Positions 1 to 10,922 of a stretch of DNA of 64,000 nt are shown here, piece after piece (the first letter of the stretch is position 1; each line of letters begins with the position of its first letter). Below the pieces are notes generated by a model, which was not told the DNA's origin, ran no database searches, and saw nothing but the letters and a program-made list of their open reading frames with translations. Made by a program: the position numbers and the translations under genes. Source of the DNA: an uncultured Rhizobiaceae group bacterium. Lineage in GTDB: Bacteria > Pseudomonadota > Alphaproteobacteria > Rhizobiales > Rhizobiaceae. The stretch is from the NCBI GenBank assembly GCA_937930845.1, contig CALHBJ010000009.1, positions 1 to 64,000 on the forward strand, given 5' to 3'.

Positions 1-3000
1 ACCCGTCGAGACCGTCACACCAACCGTGACCACATCTCCGTCCACATCACTGATTACAAACCCATTGCCATTGCCCGAAGAGAATGTCAGCTGGGCATCT
101 TCAAACAGGCTCTCAAACCCGCCCACAACAAGACCAGGCGCGTCATTGGCCGCCGTCACATCAATCAACAGATCAGCCGTCGAAGACCCGCCAGCCCCAT
201 CATCGAGCGTATAGGTAATCACCGGCACCGACCCGTTGAAGTTCACACCCGGCACATAGTTAAACGACCCGTCACTGTTCAGCGTCACATCACCGGCACC
301 CCCCGATAAGGGATAAGCCACGCCCACAACAAACGGACCTGCCTCGCCAACAATCGTAAAGCCTGACACCGCGAGAACCGCGCCATCCACATCACTGTCG
401 CTGCCGGCAACACCATCCACATCGGTGATCACATTGCCCGACAGGCCGCCCACGGCGTCTTCAACAATCGTATAGCTATTGTCCCGCGCCACGGGCGCGT
501 CATTAACCGGGCTGACCGGGCCCAGAATAAGATCGGCACTCGCCGATGCCCCGGACGGATCCTCAACACTATACGTCACAACTGGCACAGGGCCCGTATA
601 ATCAGACCCCGGCGTGAACGTGAACGTCCCATCCCCGTTCAATAACAACTCACCAACACCACCAGACAGCGTATAGGCAACACCAACCGCAAACGGACCC
701 GCCTCACCGGCAATCACAAAGCCCGACACCGTCAGATTATCACCATCCACATCAGCGTCAGCCAAACCGCCAGCAGAAAGACTGCCATCAAGAACAGAGC
801 CATTCACAGCCACATCCTCAACAACCGCAATCCCATCATCAACCGCAACAGGCGCGTCGTTGAGGGGATTAACAGTAATGGTAACGGTGGTTGTTTCCGT
901 TACGCCGCCGGACAGAACCGTATAAGAGAACGAGTCCGGACCGCTGATTGTCGTGTTGAAATTGGCATTGGGTGTGAAGATCATATCCCCATTGGCAGCA
1001 AATGTGACTGTGCCGTTGGCAGGCTGGGTGATCAATGTGACCTGGGGCGAGCCCTCAAAGCTATCACCGCCAGGGCCGGTCAACACATTAAAGGCGACCG
1101 GCGTGTCTTCATCTGTGATTACGCCATCGGGATTGATGTCGACAACAGCGGTGACCAGAATATCAACCGTATCGCTGGCGGTTTCTGCGCCATCGGTTGT
1201 GGAGATGACGAGGGCATCGGCACCATTATAATCAGGTGTATTGGCGTAAGTCGCACCGGCAAGGGCAGCATTGATCTGGGCTGCGGTACCGTTGATTGTG
1301 ACCAGCGAGGTGCCGTTATCAGTAATGATTGCACCGCCGCCCGTCACCAGATTGATGACGCCGTTGGTCAGTGTCAGTGTGGTGGTGAGCGTATCCCCAT
1401 CAATGTCGGAAACTGTTAGCGCATTGCCATTTCCAGCGCTGAACACAAGAGGCGAATCTTCAGCAATTGTTGTGGCCGGCAAGGGCCCGCCACTGGTATC
1501 GGGCACCTGATTGTCCGGCGCATCATTGGTTGGGGTCAGACTGATATCGAGTGTGGTGGAGCCTGTCAGAGCCCCATCGGTCACGGTGTAGATGACTTGG
1601 GGAATTGGGCCGTTGAAATTAGCATTCGGCACGAAAGTCACATCACCATTAGCTTCAATCGTGATGGAACCGACACCGGGTACGGGCGCTGAAGTGCCTG
1701 CGGTAAATGTGCCTGCAACTCCAAACACCGTGAATTCCTGAACCGTCAGCACATCCCCATCGGGATCCGTATCCAGACCACCGGCTGAGCCGTCGAGAAC
1801 ATTGCCTGTGACGGAAGCGTCATCTTCCGTACCTGACAAACTATCTGCGGCTGGCGTTGGCGCATCAGGTTGCGGCGTAATGGAAATATTGAGCAGACCG
1901 GTGGCGCTGCCACCGGCACTGTCTGACAATTCATATGAAATCTGTGGAACTGCACCATCGTAATCGGCAACAGGGGAGAAGGTGAATGTGCCCCCCGGCA
2001 GGATGTTGATTGTCCCAACGCCGGGTATCAATTCCGGTGTTCCAAGAGAAAATGGGCCCGGCTGGCCAACAATGGTGAAGCCGGTGATCGACAGTGGATC
2101 ATTGTCGATATCTGAATCGACGCCACTTCCCGTATTATCAAGAATGAGGTCGCCGGACAGTGTGCCGTCTTCCAACACCGCATAGGTATTGGGCTCGGCG
2201 ACGGGGTCGTCATTAATGGCCAGAACCGTGACTGTGACGGTTGCCATTTCGGTAACACCACCTGACGTGACCGTATAGGTGAAACTGTCTGTGCCCCCGA
2301 CCGTGCTGTTGAAATCCGGATCAGGCGTATAGGTGAGCGTTCCGTCCGCCAGGAAGCTGACAGAACCATTGGCACCCTGGGACACCGATGTGATCACCGC
2401 AGATGGGTTTTCAAATGTATCGCTGGTGGCACCATTGGTTCCCGTGAGCACATTAAATGTGACGGCCATATCTTCATCGGTGGTGACATTGTCATCATTG
2501 ACGTCTGCAACCGGGGTGACGGTGATGGCGACGGAATCGGAATCCATCGTCATGCCGTCATCCGACACCATGACAAAATTGAAAGGCCCGGAAACGGATG
2601 TGTTGAAATCATCACCGGGAACAAAAGATACATTGGCAAGCGCCGCGTTCACATCTGCCGGGCTGCCCGAAACGACAACCGTGTCTGTGCCATCACCGGA
2701 AATGGTTGCGCCGGGGCTGACTGGCACTGAGATTGTACCGGCAAATGCGGGCACTGTGAGCGTTGCGGAAATTGACGCGCTGTCAATGTCGCTGATGGAC
2801 AGACCGGGGATCGACAGGGTTGTGTCTTCGTCCACTGTCTGGGCACCGGGCACGTTGTTGACTGGAGCATCATCGACCGGAGTGACGTTGATGGTCACCG
2901 TTTCGGTTTCAATTACCCCGCCTGATGTGACGGTGTATGTGAACGTGTCGGGACCGAAGAAGTCTGCGTCGGGTGTGTAGGTGATGTCTCCTGCCGCGTT

Positions 3001-6000
3001 AAAGGTCACGGACCCGTTGGCCGGGTCACTCACCGCGGTCACAACTGGCGTACCTTCAAAATTGTCAGCGCTCGCACCATTGGAGCCAGTGATGACGTTG
3101 AAGGATATTGCAGTGTCTTCCGGCGTGGCGAGCGTATCGGACACGGTGTCGGCATCTGCGGTGACAGCGATGTCGACCGTGTTGACGACAGCCCCGGAGC
3201 CATCGTCGGTTGAGATCGTGAGAATGTCCGTGCCGTTTGTGTCAGCGGTGTTCAAATAGCTGAGGCCATCAAGGGCCGCATTTACCTGTGCCTGGGTGCC
3301 AGAAATTGTTACACTTGCGGAACTATCTGAACTAATTGTGGCACCTGAGCCAGAAGCCACAGTTAATGTACCAGCTCCTACGGACACGATTGTTGTTAGA
3401 TTATCGCCATCAATGTCATTGACCTGAACAGAATTTGCACTGCCGCCGACAAATACAAGTGGTGTGTCTTCAACTGTTGTGGTGGCGGCAATGGCTGTAC
3501 CGCCTGTGAGCGGAACAATGTTGACCGGCGCGTCATTTGCCGGATCAATCGTGATATCAAGCGTTGAGGAGGCGAAGCCCCCGTTATTGTCTGTTACGGT
3601 GTAAATAATTTGCGGAACGGAGCCGTTATAATCGGCAACCGGTGCGAAGGAATAGTCACCAGTGGCACTGATGGAAACAGTGCCCACACCTGGAATGAGT
3701 GTGGCGGTTCCAGCAGGCGTGGTGCCCGCAATGCCGAATATGGCGAATTCCGTTACGGTTAGCGTGTCGTTTTCAGGATCGGTATCACCAACGAGAACAT
3801 TGCCGGTGACTGGGCCACCATCTTCAATGCCACTGTCGGTTTCCGCATCGGGCACGGGCGCGTCGTTAATGGGATTGACGTTGATCGTCACCGTTGCCGT
3901 TTCGATAACGCCACCGGATGTTACCGTATAGGTAAAGCTGTCCGAACCGTTGAAATCGGCAGCCGGTGAATAGGTGAAATTACCGGCTGCATCGAATGTA
4001 ACCGTGCCATTGCTGCCCTGGGTAACCGAGGTGACGGCAGGGGCGGCATTTTCAAATGTATCGGCGGTTGCGCCAAGTGTTCCGGTCAGCGCATTGAATG
4101 AGATTGGCGTATCTTCATCAGTGGTGACGGTATCATCAGTGATATCGTCGACCGCAGTGATGGTGATGGCGACGGTGTCGCTGACCGTGACCACGCCATC
4201 AAATGTGGCAACAGTCAAATCAAACGCCCCGTCGACGACGGTGTTATAGTCGCCAACAGATACAAAGCTCAGCCCGGCAAGGGCAGCATTGATCTGCGCG
4301 GCTGTGCCATCGATGGTGATGCTGTCTGTACCGTCTCCGGAAATGGTTGCGCCACCTCCCGCGGTGACAGTGAGCGTTCCTGCAAAGGCGGGTACGCTGA
4401 CGGTTGTCGACAATGTGCCACCGTCGATATCTGCAACGCTAACGCTTGGAATGGTCAGCGTGGCGTCCTCTGCCACGCTTTGAGCGCCGGGCACCGTATT
4501 GATCGGTGCATCCTGCACGGGGGTTACATTGAATGTGAATGTGTTGGCTGTCTGGTCGGTATCAACGCCGCCATTGGCCGTGCCACCATCATCGACCACC
4601 TGGAATGTAAAGCTCGTATAATTAGCACCGCCGGTGGACGAATTGTTCTCATCCGGGGTGGGCACGAAGGTCAAATAGCCAGCCGCAATGTCGGCGGCAG
4701 AAACACTTTGTCCGTCACTCAACACCGTTGGGGCCGCAATTGTATCATTATATACAAGCGTGCCATTGGCAGGGGCCGTTGTGATGATAACTGAGGCGAA
4801 TGCATCATCCACACCGTCGACCGGGTCGCTGTAGCTGAAGTCGCCAAGCGTCATTGTATAGCTTGAATCTTCGGCAAGTGTGGCCGAACCATCGGCACCG
4901 GCAGGCGCATCATTTATGCCCAAAACGGTGACGGTTACGGTTGCTGTTGCCGTGGCACCCAATGCATCGGTGACCGTGTAGTCAAATGTATCGGTGACTG
5001 TATCGCCAGCCTGCAAGGCCTGAATGCCAGCCACGCTGGTGGGATCATAGGAATAGCTGCCGTCGGCATTGACGATAACAGTTGCGCCCAACGCCGATGT
5101 GGCATCGTGGGCAGTCACGGACAGACCGGCAATCGTGTCGAAATTGCCCTTTACTTCCGCGCCCGTCAGTGCCGATTCATTGAAGCGGAAATTGGAAATT
5201 TCACCGGTGAAATTGCCGAATTGTGTATTGCCCACATTGGGGCCATTGCCATTGCCGCCAATGGCTGCATCGCTGCCACCGTCCCAATCGTTCAGCGTGG
5301 CCGCCGACTGACTGTCAATGAGAATACCGTTCACATAGAGGCGCACTTCATCGTCCGTACCGGACGCATCACGGTCGTAAACTGCTGTTACCTGAATGAA
5401 TTCATTTGGAATATTTCCTGGCCCAACGATGTCTTCCAGATTGGCGCGCAGCACAATCGTCGTGCCGCTGTCATTGAACTGAACATTCACATGGTCAATC
5501 GTGCCAGCACCGGTGCCAGCAGAATCCGAAAGGGCGATGGACATGCCATCGCCGCCACCACCGGTTTCAAACAGAATAGCGCCCTGCCCGCCAGTATAGT
5601 CTGCGGGATCATATTTGAACCAGATTTCAAAGCTGGCATCATCAACAGATGGGTTGCCAGGCAATGACCCCAGATCGGTGCCCAATGCACCCTGTGAACC
5701 GTCAAACAGCAATGATTGTGTGATGCCCGGGAACGCCGTGGTTGGCGCGGGTTCAAGGGTGATGCCGCCAGTCCAGGAGAACGGATAAGTGTTGGAGGCA
5801 TCATCCCAACTGCCCGCAGGCGCAGAAGAAAGATCGACTGTATCAAAGTCCAGGGTCGCTGCTGAAACTGCGCTGTCGTTTATCAGGACACCGCCTGCTC
5901 CCACAGTGAGAATAGTGTCTTCATCTGCAGACGCCGTATCATCCACGGCCTCCGGCAGCGGGTTTTTGACGATGGAAACAATCGCGGTTTCCGTCACACC

Positions 6001-9000
6001 ACCGGATGTTACGGTATAGGTGAAATTGTCCAGCCCGCCTTCAGAACCGCCGGTCCAGGTATAGGTGATTGTATTGTCACCATTGACCACGACAGTTCCG
6101 GTTGCACCATCGACTGCGGAAACTGAGGTGACCGTGGCTTCAAAATTGTCATTGCCGAGAACCGGAATTGTCACGCTGTTGCCGGTCAAAATGGTGGCGA
6201 AATCATCGACAATATCAGCTACCGGCGTGACCAGAAGGTCAATCGTGCTGGTCGTGACGAGCGATGCTACGCCCTCAACATCGGATGTGCTGAGGGTCAA
6301 CGTGGCAGGGCCATTGTAATCGGCATCCGGCGTGAAGGTCAGCCCGTCCAGCGCGGCATTCACTTCCGCCTGGGTGCCGCTGATGACAACCGTTGCCGTG
6401 CCATTGTCGGTCAGTGCTGCACCGCCACCAGTTGTTGCGGACAATACGCCATTGGTCACACTGACGGTCACACTGAGATTGTCGCCATCGGGGTCGACAA
6501 CTGAAATTTCGTTGCCATTGGCCGCATTGAATACAAGCCCGGTATCTTCCGGCGTTGTGGTTTCGGTAATCGCGGTTCCGCTGGTAACCGGCACGGTGTT
6601 CACCGGCGCGACATTTGTGTCAGTGATCGTGGTGACCACATCATCGCTGCTGGCCAGAATGGCGGAATTTTGTGCGCCGTTTAGTTCAATTCTGATATCT
6701 TCCGGGCCTTCGAAATTACCGTCGCCCAGCGCGCCCAGAGAGAAGGTCAAAGACTGACTGGCGGGCAGATTTTGTGCGGTGAACCGAACATTGCTGTTGT
6801 CAGTCAGATTGGCACTGTTGAAGGAAAATTCCTCGAAACGGTTCCCGGACCCATCGCTCAAACCAACGGTGGCGCTGTTACCCAGATTGTAGGTGCCGCT
6901 CGACAAGGTCACATCATCATAGCGGAACTCAATCTCATTGCTGCCTTCGTGCAACACGACCTGAAACGTTATGGTTTCGGCGGCATCATTGGTGAAGAAA
7001 ATGACGACATCATTGTATTGAACGATGAATTCCCGCTGGCCGGGAGGGCCCTGGACGAGGGTGTAGACATCGTCACTGTTCGTCTGGTTCAGCCCCAAAA
7101 CATCCCAGAACGGTGCGATGGCAGGCAGGCCACCAAGCGTGTTACCCGCTGCAAAGCTGGTGTTCTGGTAGGCCGGATTACCGCCAGGTGAAGCTGCGCC
7201 AAAGGTGAGAATGCCAAAATCACTGACGTACAGATCGTCATAGGCCTGGCCATAGAAATCGAAGTCAAAGCCTATGCTTACAAGTGTTGGATCGAACAAT
7301 CCAATGCCCAACGCGCTGGATGACGGGTTGGCAGAAATGTCCTCGAAATTTGATCCTGTCGTTGATGCAGATTGATAATTTGCCACATATGTCAGCGTGG
7401 TGCCGTCAAAGGAAAATTCAGTTGAAGCGTCAGCTGCCGTTTGAATGGCGGCAGCGAGATCGGCATAGTCCAGATTTGTGGTGTCTATATTGATTGCCGA
7501 AATGTCGACTGAAATCGGCCTGCCGGCAGGCGGCACGGCGTCGAGCGTGATGGTGTAGCTGGCCGCAGCACCTTCTGCCACGCCCGCATCCCCGGTGATT
7601 GACCAGGTGGGCGCATCGATTGTGATATTGTTGGTGCTGGTGGTGCCGTCGGAATCCTGAACCGTGTAGGTGAAGACTTCTTGTCCAACCAGGCCCGTAT
7701 TGCCGGTGAATGTCAGCGTTCCATCCACATTGAGGGAAACTGTACCATTGCCACTGGTCAAATTGATGGGAGAACCAACGGAAATTGCCTGCCCATCGAC
7801 CATCGTGACCTGAAGGCCGCCATCGGGTGCCACATCATTGGTGCGGGGATCAAAGGTAATCGGCGTGCCGGGGAATGCCGTATACCGATCCTCGAAAGAG
7901 GTGATGGGGTCGTCAAAATTGTCGATGGTAATGCTGAGCGTGCCCAGAACGCTGTCGGCGTTTAGCACGGAAACATCGTCTTCGGGATTGGTCTCTTCAA
8001 CGGTTGCCACCACATCCAAAGTGAACGTGCCCAGGAACCCCGGGGTCGCCTGCACAGTGACCATGCTTATGTCTGAGGCAGCAATGGTGTGCGGTCCGGC
8101 TTGTGGCGTGAGCGCTACGCCATTTTGCAGAATTGTGAACCCTGCCGGCCAATTGGAAAGCGTATAGGAAACGATCTCTTCCGAACCATCTGTATCCACC
8201 GGAAATGCCGAGATAAATGGCGCAATGTTTGTGGGGACGTTCTCCGAACCGGTTCCGGGATTCAATGTCAGCACAGGAACGTCAGCAACGGCTGCAACAT
8301 TGAACCTGATTGTATCGGTCGCGCTCGCCGTTGATCCGTTGGGTTCAGACGCCTCAACGGTCAAATCAAGAAGAATGTCAGCGTCTGAATGGTCCGCGCT
8401 TGCCGGGCGGGTGACGGAAATATTGGTCACATCCCAGTCATCAAGGAACGCCACATCCGTCAAGGATGTGGAGACAAACATGTGGCTGCCATCGGTTACG
8501 CTGAAACCGACGGGAATATTCGTCAACGAATAGCGCAGGGATTCAGAACCATCGGCATCACTTTGGGTGCTGGTAATATCGATCGAATTGGTGGGTTGGT
8601 CTTCGTCCGATACGGCGCTTTCCAGTCCCGCAGGAATAACAGGTGTATCGGCAACGCCTTGAATGTTGATGGCAACATAAGACGTCGACGTGGCCGGAAC
8701 ATTATTTTCAATAGTGTAGTTGAAAAACTCAACGCCGGCGAAATCCGCCACCGGCACATATTCGAATGAACCATCATCATAAAGGGTAATGATGGCACCG
8801 CTGGGCATGGTATGCGTCATGGGCGTTGCTGTACCAACCGGGTTGATTGGAATCCCATTTCCACCACCATCAACAGCGTTCAACAGCACGAAAGGCGCAC
8901 CATTTGGATCCTGGTCGTTGACCATGATGCCGTTGGCGGCAGGCACCACCAGGGTAGTATCTTCCATTCCCACATAAACGTCACGGATGGCAGTGGGCTG

Positions 9001-10797
9001 ATCAACTATATTGACCATATTAATCATGGTATTAGCGATGCCGCTGGCGAACGCGCCATCAAATACCTGCACATCGATGGAACGCACGGTTTGATCGAAC
9101 AACGGGTCAGCAGCTTCGGCCAGCGTGTTGCGGTAGATGATCGACTGAATGGCAGTCTGATAATCAATAGAACTTGCAGCGCCGGAAAGTGTGACCGTAA
9201 TTTCGCCCGAAACCGAAGTGTCCACTGTACCCGTCAGCCCCAGACTGGACAGAATGGTGGTGTCAACGTCCAGAATGTCACCGACCAATGCGTTGGTGAG
9301 CACAATCGTCGCGCTGGTGGATGTGCCACCCGCATTGGTAATCGTGATGTCGCCATCGGCAATTTCTGTTGGTGTCGCGCCCGTGGCACTGAGGTAATAG
9401 GGTGTTTGATAGTTACTGCCGGTGGCACCGGAAGAATCGTTGGCGTCGAGATCGATGCCCGTCGCAAATGAAGTATTTGGATTGGTGAAGACAAGATCAC
9501 CATCACCATCATGGTCGAACCAACGGCCGCCGTTCACATAGGTGAAATAGGTAAGCTCAAGCTGATTGACGCTGGCCCAGGAAAACTGAACCCAGCTTTC
9601 TTCTTCCCGGTCCTGGTCTTGGGTTCCAGAGGATTCAATGTTGGTGCCGTCATTCGTAACAATCTGGTTTGTCGGTGATTGTACCGTGTAGGATGACAAT
9701 CCGGTCAGGTTCGCCTGCACCGCTTCAATGGAATTGGCGGTGCCGGACCCATCCAGATCAGCGATGGTCAATGACACTTCGCCATTGGTTGGGCGGATCG
9801 TCGTGCCAGCGAGAAAGATTTCCCACAATACGGTAACAGAACCACCATTGCTGACGATCAGGCGCATGTCGTCTGCATTGGGATCGGTCGCGCTTACCGT
9901 TTCGAATTGTACAGTTGCCCCATCGGTGACATTTGTGACTGTAGCGCGAACATCGATTGCCTGGCCACCGACAAATCCGGCATTTGACCAAAGTGCTTCG
10001 GCACCAACACTGTTGCCACCACTTACGGCTGGCGGATCGGTGACTGCAATTTCAAATTCTGCAAGCGTGCCTCTCCAGGCCGTTGCGGCAAGCGCGGTCG
10101 CGTCAATCTCGCCCAGCGAGACTTCCAGATTCCAGTCACCACCCAGCTCTTCGGCACCTGTGAGGTCATCGGAAGCGGCAATGTCTGCGCCGGTAATTTG
10201 TGCAAGTCGTTCGGCAGCTTCGCGCCCCTGTGAACCGGCACCAAAGTTACAACCATAGATGAGAATATCGCCATCCTGGCTCAGCGAAGCGCCAATGCGG
10301 GTCAATGCCTCCACATGGGATGTTGTGATGGTTTCGCCAGAGAGTTGAGACGACCCCAGGTTCAGGAAACCTTCGCCGCCATGGGAGAATATATGGACTG
10401 CGGCCAGATCTTCACGGCCTTCGAGGATATCTGCAATTTGCTCAACGCCGTCCGTCTGCAGATCGAGAATATGTACCTCGACGTCTGGGTCGAGTTCGCT
10501 CAGCAGGTCGCCAATATTTTCCACATTGCCATCGATGAATGCCACATCGCGGGACAGATCACGTTCTGGGGCAGGAACATGACCTTGATTTGGCAATTCA
10601 TCGGCAAGTGTCGCTGCCTCATTGGCATCTGCCAATTGTGAGTGCACCGCATCATCCGCCATATTGGTGGCAGTCTCCACCGCAGCCGCGTCCAACAAGA
10701 CCCTTGGTTCGAGGGCCCGCATGAGTGGCTTGTCCACCGTGGGAACTTCGAGAGTTCCGTTGTTGCGTTTGAAGATTTTTCCAAATGCAGAAAGCAT
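1..10797 (-). CDS. Giant repeat-containing secreted adhesin with N-terminal LEPR-XLL/DUF4347 (3' end beyond window)
   Basis: A minus-strand frame with no stop I could see runs from an ATG at 10797 off the left edge (3599 residues visible). AGGGGTGG upstream of the ATG is a plausible ribosome site. The N-terminus carries LEPRVLLDAA near residue 28, the LEPR-XLL motif of giant type I-secreted proteins. A DUF4347-like domain follows (about residues 85-240; HIFSHGGEG, IYGCNFG). Then come an uncharacterised beta-rich stretch, cadherin-like modules, a NIDO-like segment (about 1170-1345), a LamG/concanavalin-like domain (about 1650-1890) and VCBS/cadherin-like repeats full of NDAP and TDEDT motifs. 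There is no Sec signal peptide, which suits type I secretion through a C-terminal signal that is not visible here. The likely role is surface attachment or biofilm. The HlyD/ABC pair at 52-55 kb is a candidate exporter, by inference only. Acidic, Thr/Asn/Gly-rich composition fits an extracellular calcium-binding protein. Confidence 0.9.
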   Translation of the reverse strand, partial: MLSAFGKIFKRNNGTLEVPTVDKPLMRALEPRVLLDAAAVETATNMADDAVHSQLADANEAATLADELPNQGHVPAPERDLSRDVAFIDGNVENIGDLLSELDPDVEVHILDLQTDGVEQIADILEGREDLAAVHIFSHGGEGFLNLGSSQLSGETITTSHVEALTRIGASLSQDGDILIYGCNFGAGSQGREAAERLAQITGADIAASDDLTGAEELGGDWNLEVSLGEIDATALAATAWRGTLAEFEIAVTDPPAVSGGNSVGAEALWSNAGFVGGQAIDVRATVTNVTDGATVQFETVSATDPNADDMRLIVSNGGSVTVLWEIFLAGTTIRPTNGEVSLTIADLDGSGTANSIEAVQANLTGLSSYTVQSPTNQIVTNDGTNIESSGTQDQDREEESWVQFSWASVNQLELTYFTYVNGGRWFDHDGDGDLVFTNPNTSFATGIDLDANDSSGATGSNYQTPYYLSATGATPTEIADGDITITNAGGTSTSATIVLTNALVGDILDVDTTILSSLGLTGTVDTSVSGEITVTLSGAASSIDYQTAIQSIIYRNTLAEAADPLFDQTVRSIDVQVFDGAFASGIANTMINMVNIVDQPTAIRDVYVGMEDTTLVVPAANGIMVNDQDPNGAPFVLLNAVDGGGNGIPINPVGTATPMTHTMPSGAIITLYDDGSFEYVPVADFAGVEFFNYTIENNVPATSTSYVAINIQGVADTPVIPAGLESAVSDEDQPTNSIDITSTQSDADGSESLRYSLTNIPVGFSVTDGSHMFVSTSLTDVAFLDDWDVTNISVTRPASADHSDADILLDLTVEASEPNGSTASATDTIRFNVAAVADVPVLTLNPGTGSENVPTNIAPFISAFPVDTDGSEEIVSYTLSNWPAGFTILQNGVALTPQAGPHTIAASDISMVTVQATPGFLGTFTLDVVATVEETNPEDDVSVLNADSVLGTLSITIDNFDDPITSFEDRYTAFPGTPITFDPRTNDVAPDGGLQVTMVDGQAISVGSPINLTSGNGTVSLNVDGTLTFTGNTGLVGQEVFTYTVQDSDGTTSTNNITIDAPTWSITGDAGVAEGAAASYTITLDAVPPAGRPISVDISAINIDTTNLDYADLAAAIQTAADASTEFSFDGTTLTYVANYQSASTTGSNFEDISANPSSSALGIGLFDPTLVSIGFDFDFYGQAYDDLYVSDFGILTFGAASPGGNPAYQNTSFAAGNTLGGLPAIAPFWDVLGLNQTNSDDVYTLVQGPPGQREFIVQYNDVVIFFTNDAAETITFQVVLHEGSNEIEFRYDDVTLSSGTYNLGNSATVGLSDGSGNRFEEFSFNSANLTDNSNVRFTAQNLPASQSLTFSLGALGDGNFEGPEDIRIELNGAQNSAILASSDDVVTTITDTNVAPVNTVPVTSGTAITETTTPEDTGLVFNAANGNEISVVDPDGDNLSVTVSVTNGVLSATTGGGAALTDNGTATVVISGTQAEVNAALDGLTFTPDADYNGPATLTLSTSDVEGVASLVTTSTIDLLVTPVADIVDDFATILTGNSVTIPVLGNDNFEATVTSVSAVDGATGTVVVNGDNTITYTWTGGSEGGLDNFTYTVTSGGVTETAIVSIVKNPLPEAVDDTASADEDTILTVGAGGVLINDSAVSAATLDFDTVDLSSAPAGSWDDASNTYPFSWTGGITLEPAPTTAFPGITQSLLFDGSQGALGTDLGSLPGNPSVDDASFEIWFKYDPADYTGGQGAILFETGGGGDGMSIALSDSAGTGAGTIDHVNVQFNDSGTTIVLRANLEDIVGPGNIPNEFIQVTAVYDRDASGTDDEVRLYVNGILIDSQSAATLNDWDGGSDAAIGGNGNGPNVGNTQFGNFTGEISNFRFNESALTGAEVKGNFDTIAGLSVTAHDATSALGATVIVNADGSYSYDPTSVAGIQALQAGDTVTDTFDYTVTDALGATATATVTVTVLGINDAPAGADGSATLAEDSSYTMTLGDFSYSDPVDGVDDAFASVIITTAPANGTLVYNDTIAAPTVLSDGQSVSAADIAAGYLTFVPTPDENNSSTGGANYTSFTFQVVDDGGTANGGVDTDQTANTFTFNVTPVQDAPINTVPGAQSVAEDATLTIPSVSVADIDGGTLSTTVSVPAFAGTLTVTAGGGATISGDGTDSITIDGTAAQINAALAGLSFVSVGDYNTVVDGAFDLTVATFDGVVTVSDTVAITITAVDDITDDTVTTDEDTPISFNALTGTLGATADTFENAAPAVTSVTQGSNGTVTFDAAGNFTYSPAADFNGSDSFTYTVTSGGVIETATVTINVNPINDAPVPDAETDSGIEDGGPVTGNVLVGDTDPENDTLTVTEFAIFGIAGTTPAGTATLIPGVGTVSISATGDYSFAPVADYNGSVPQIIYTVTDNNGGFASSTLDITIDPANDAPVNIVPLTGGTAIAATTTVEDTPLVFVGGSANSVQVNDIDGDNLTTIVSVGAGTLTVASGSGATISSDSSASVTISGTQAQVNAALDGLSYLNTADTNGTDILTISTDDGSGAVVNTVDIAVTADADTVSDTLATPEDTAISFNVITGSNGASADNFEGTPVVTAVSDPANGSVTFNAAGDITYTPDADFFGPDTFTYTVTSGGVIETETVTINVTPVDDAPVNNVPGAQTVDEDTTLSIPGLSISDIDSASISATLTVPAFAGTISVPVSPGATISGDGTDTVVVSGSPADVNAALANVSFVPGDDFNTSVSGPFNFVMVSDDGMTMDSDSVAITVTPVADVNDDNVTTDEDMAVTFNVLTGTNGATSDTFENPSAVITSVSQGANGSVSFLADGTLTYTPDPDFNSTVGGTDSFTYTVTSGGVTEMATVTVTVLAINDDPVAEPNTYAVLEDGTLSGDLILDNTGSGVDSDIDNDPLSITGFTIVGQPGPFSLGTPELIPGVGTINILPGGTFTFSPVADYDGAVPQISYELSDSAGGSATGLLNISITPQPDAPTPAADSLSGTEDDASVTGNVLDGSAGGLDTDPDGDVLTVQEFTVFGVAGTFTAGTSAPVPGVGSITIEANGDVTFVPNANFNGPIPQVIYTVTDGALTGSTTLDISLTPTNDAPDNQVPDTSGGPLPATTIAEDSPLVFSAGNGNALTVSDIDGDTLTTTLTLTNGVINLVTGGGAIITDNGTSLVTINGTAAQINAALAGATYANTPDYNGADALVISTTDGAETASDTVDILVTAVVDINPDGVITDEDTPVAFNVLTGPGGDSFEGSPQVTLITQPANGTVTFAANGDMIFTPNANFNTTISGPDSFSYTVLSGGVTETTTVTITVNPLNDAPVAVDDGIAVVEDVAVNGSVLDGSLSAGGLADADVDGDNLTVSGFVIAGEAGPFAVGVAYTLSGGVGELLLNGDGTFTFTPGSDYTGPVPVVTYSVEDPSGASASADLILGPVSPVNDAPVARDNSYTIVEDAVGGLSGNVITDVDGVAGSDSDVDGAVLAVSGFTIVGEAGPFVVGVAYPLSGGAGDVTLNSDGSFNYVPGVNFNGSVPVITYTLDDGAGGSSTADLLIDVTAANDAPGLVVGGFESLFEDAQLTFSSGNGNGFVISDVDGDVVTVGVTVSTG
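125..4515 (-). repeat. Higher-order B-A-C cadherin/VCBS-like repeat array inside the adhesin
   Basis: Three repeat types alternate. Type A (about 300 bp) encodes TDEDTPISFNVLTG...FTYTVTSGGV. Type B (about 350 bp) encodes EDTTLSIPG...ISGDGTD...NAAL. Type C (about 340-370 bp) encodes EDGGPVTGNV...FSPVADYNG...YTVTD. In protein order the approximate plus-strand blocks are B 4515-4165, A 4165-3865, C 3865-3530, B 3530-3170, A 3170-2875, B 2875-2520, A 2520-2205, C 2205-1870, C 1870-1525, B 1525-1150, A 1150-860, C 860-500, C 500-125, with a new B entering the edge. Another B-A pair lies at about 6610-5960. Boundaries are read by eye to about 20 bp. The copies differ at many third positions, so they are diverged rather than recent duplications, except for the two closest C units. 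Confidence 0.75.
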
Positions 10798-10922
10798 TCC
10801 GCGCCACCCCTATTTGGTTGCTGCACGGTCAGTTCCCCCTTGAAACTGACGTTACGGCAACCTTATGCCAAGGCCTGATTCCCCATTGGAATACAGACCC
10901 GTTAACTTTTGGGCCGGTATGG

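Noticed and set aside
2333-2980. 215-codon plus-strand ORF
   Set aside because: It is the antisense of the adhesin repeats; its Val/Ser/Thr-rich composition follows from the repeat on the other strand, and no family resemblance is seen.
8812-9471. 219-codon plus-strand ORF
   Set aside because: Antisense to the adhesin, which is continuous through this stretch; composition and lack of a ribosome site argue against a gene.
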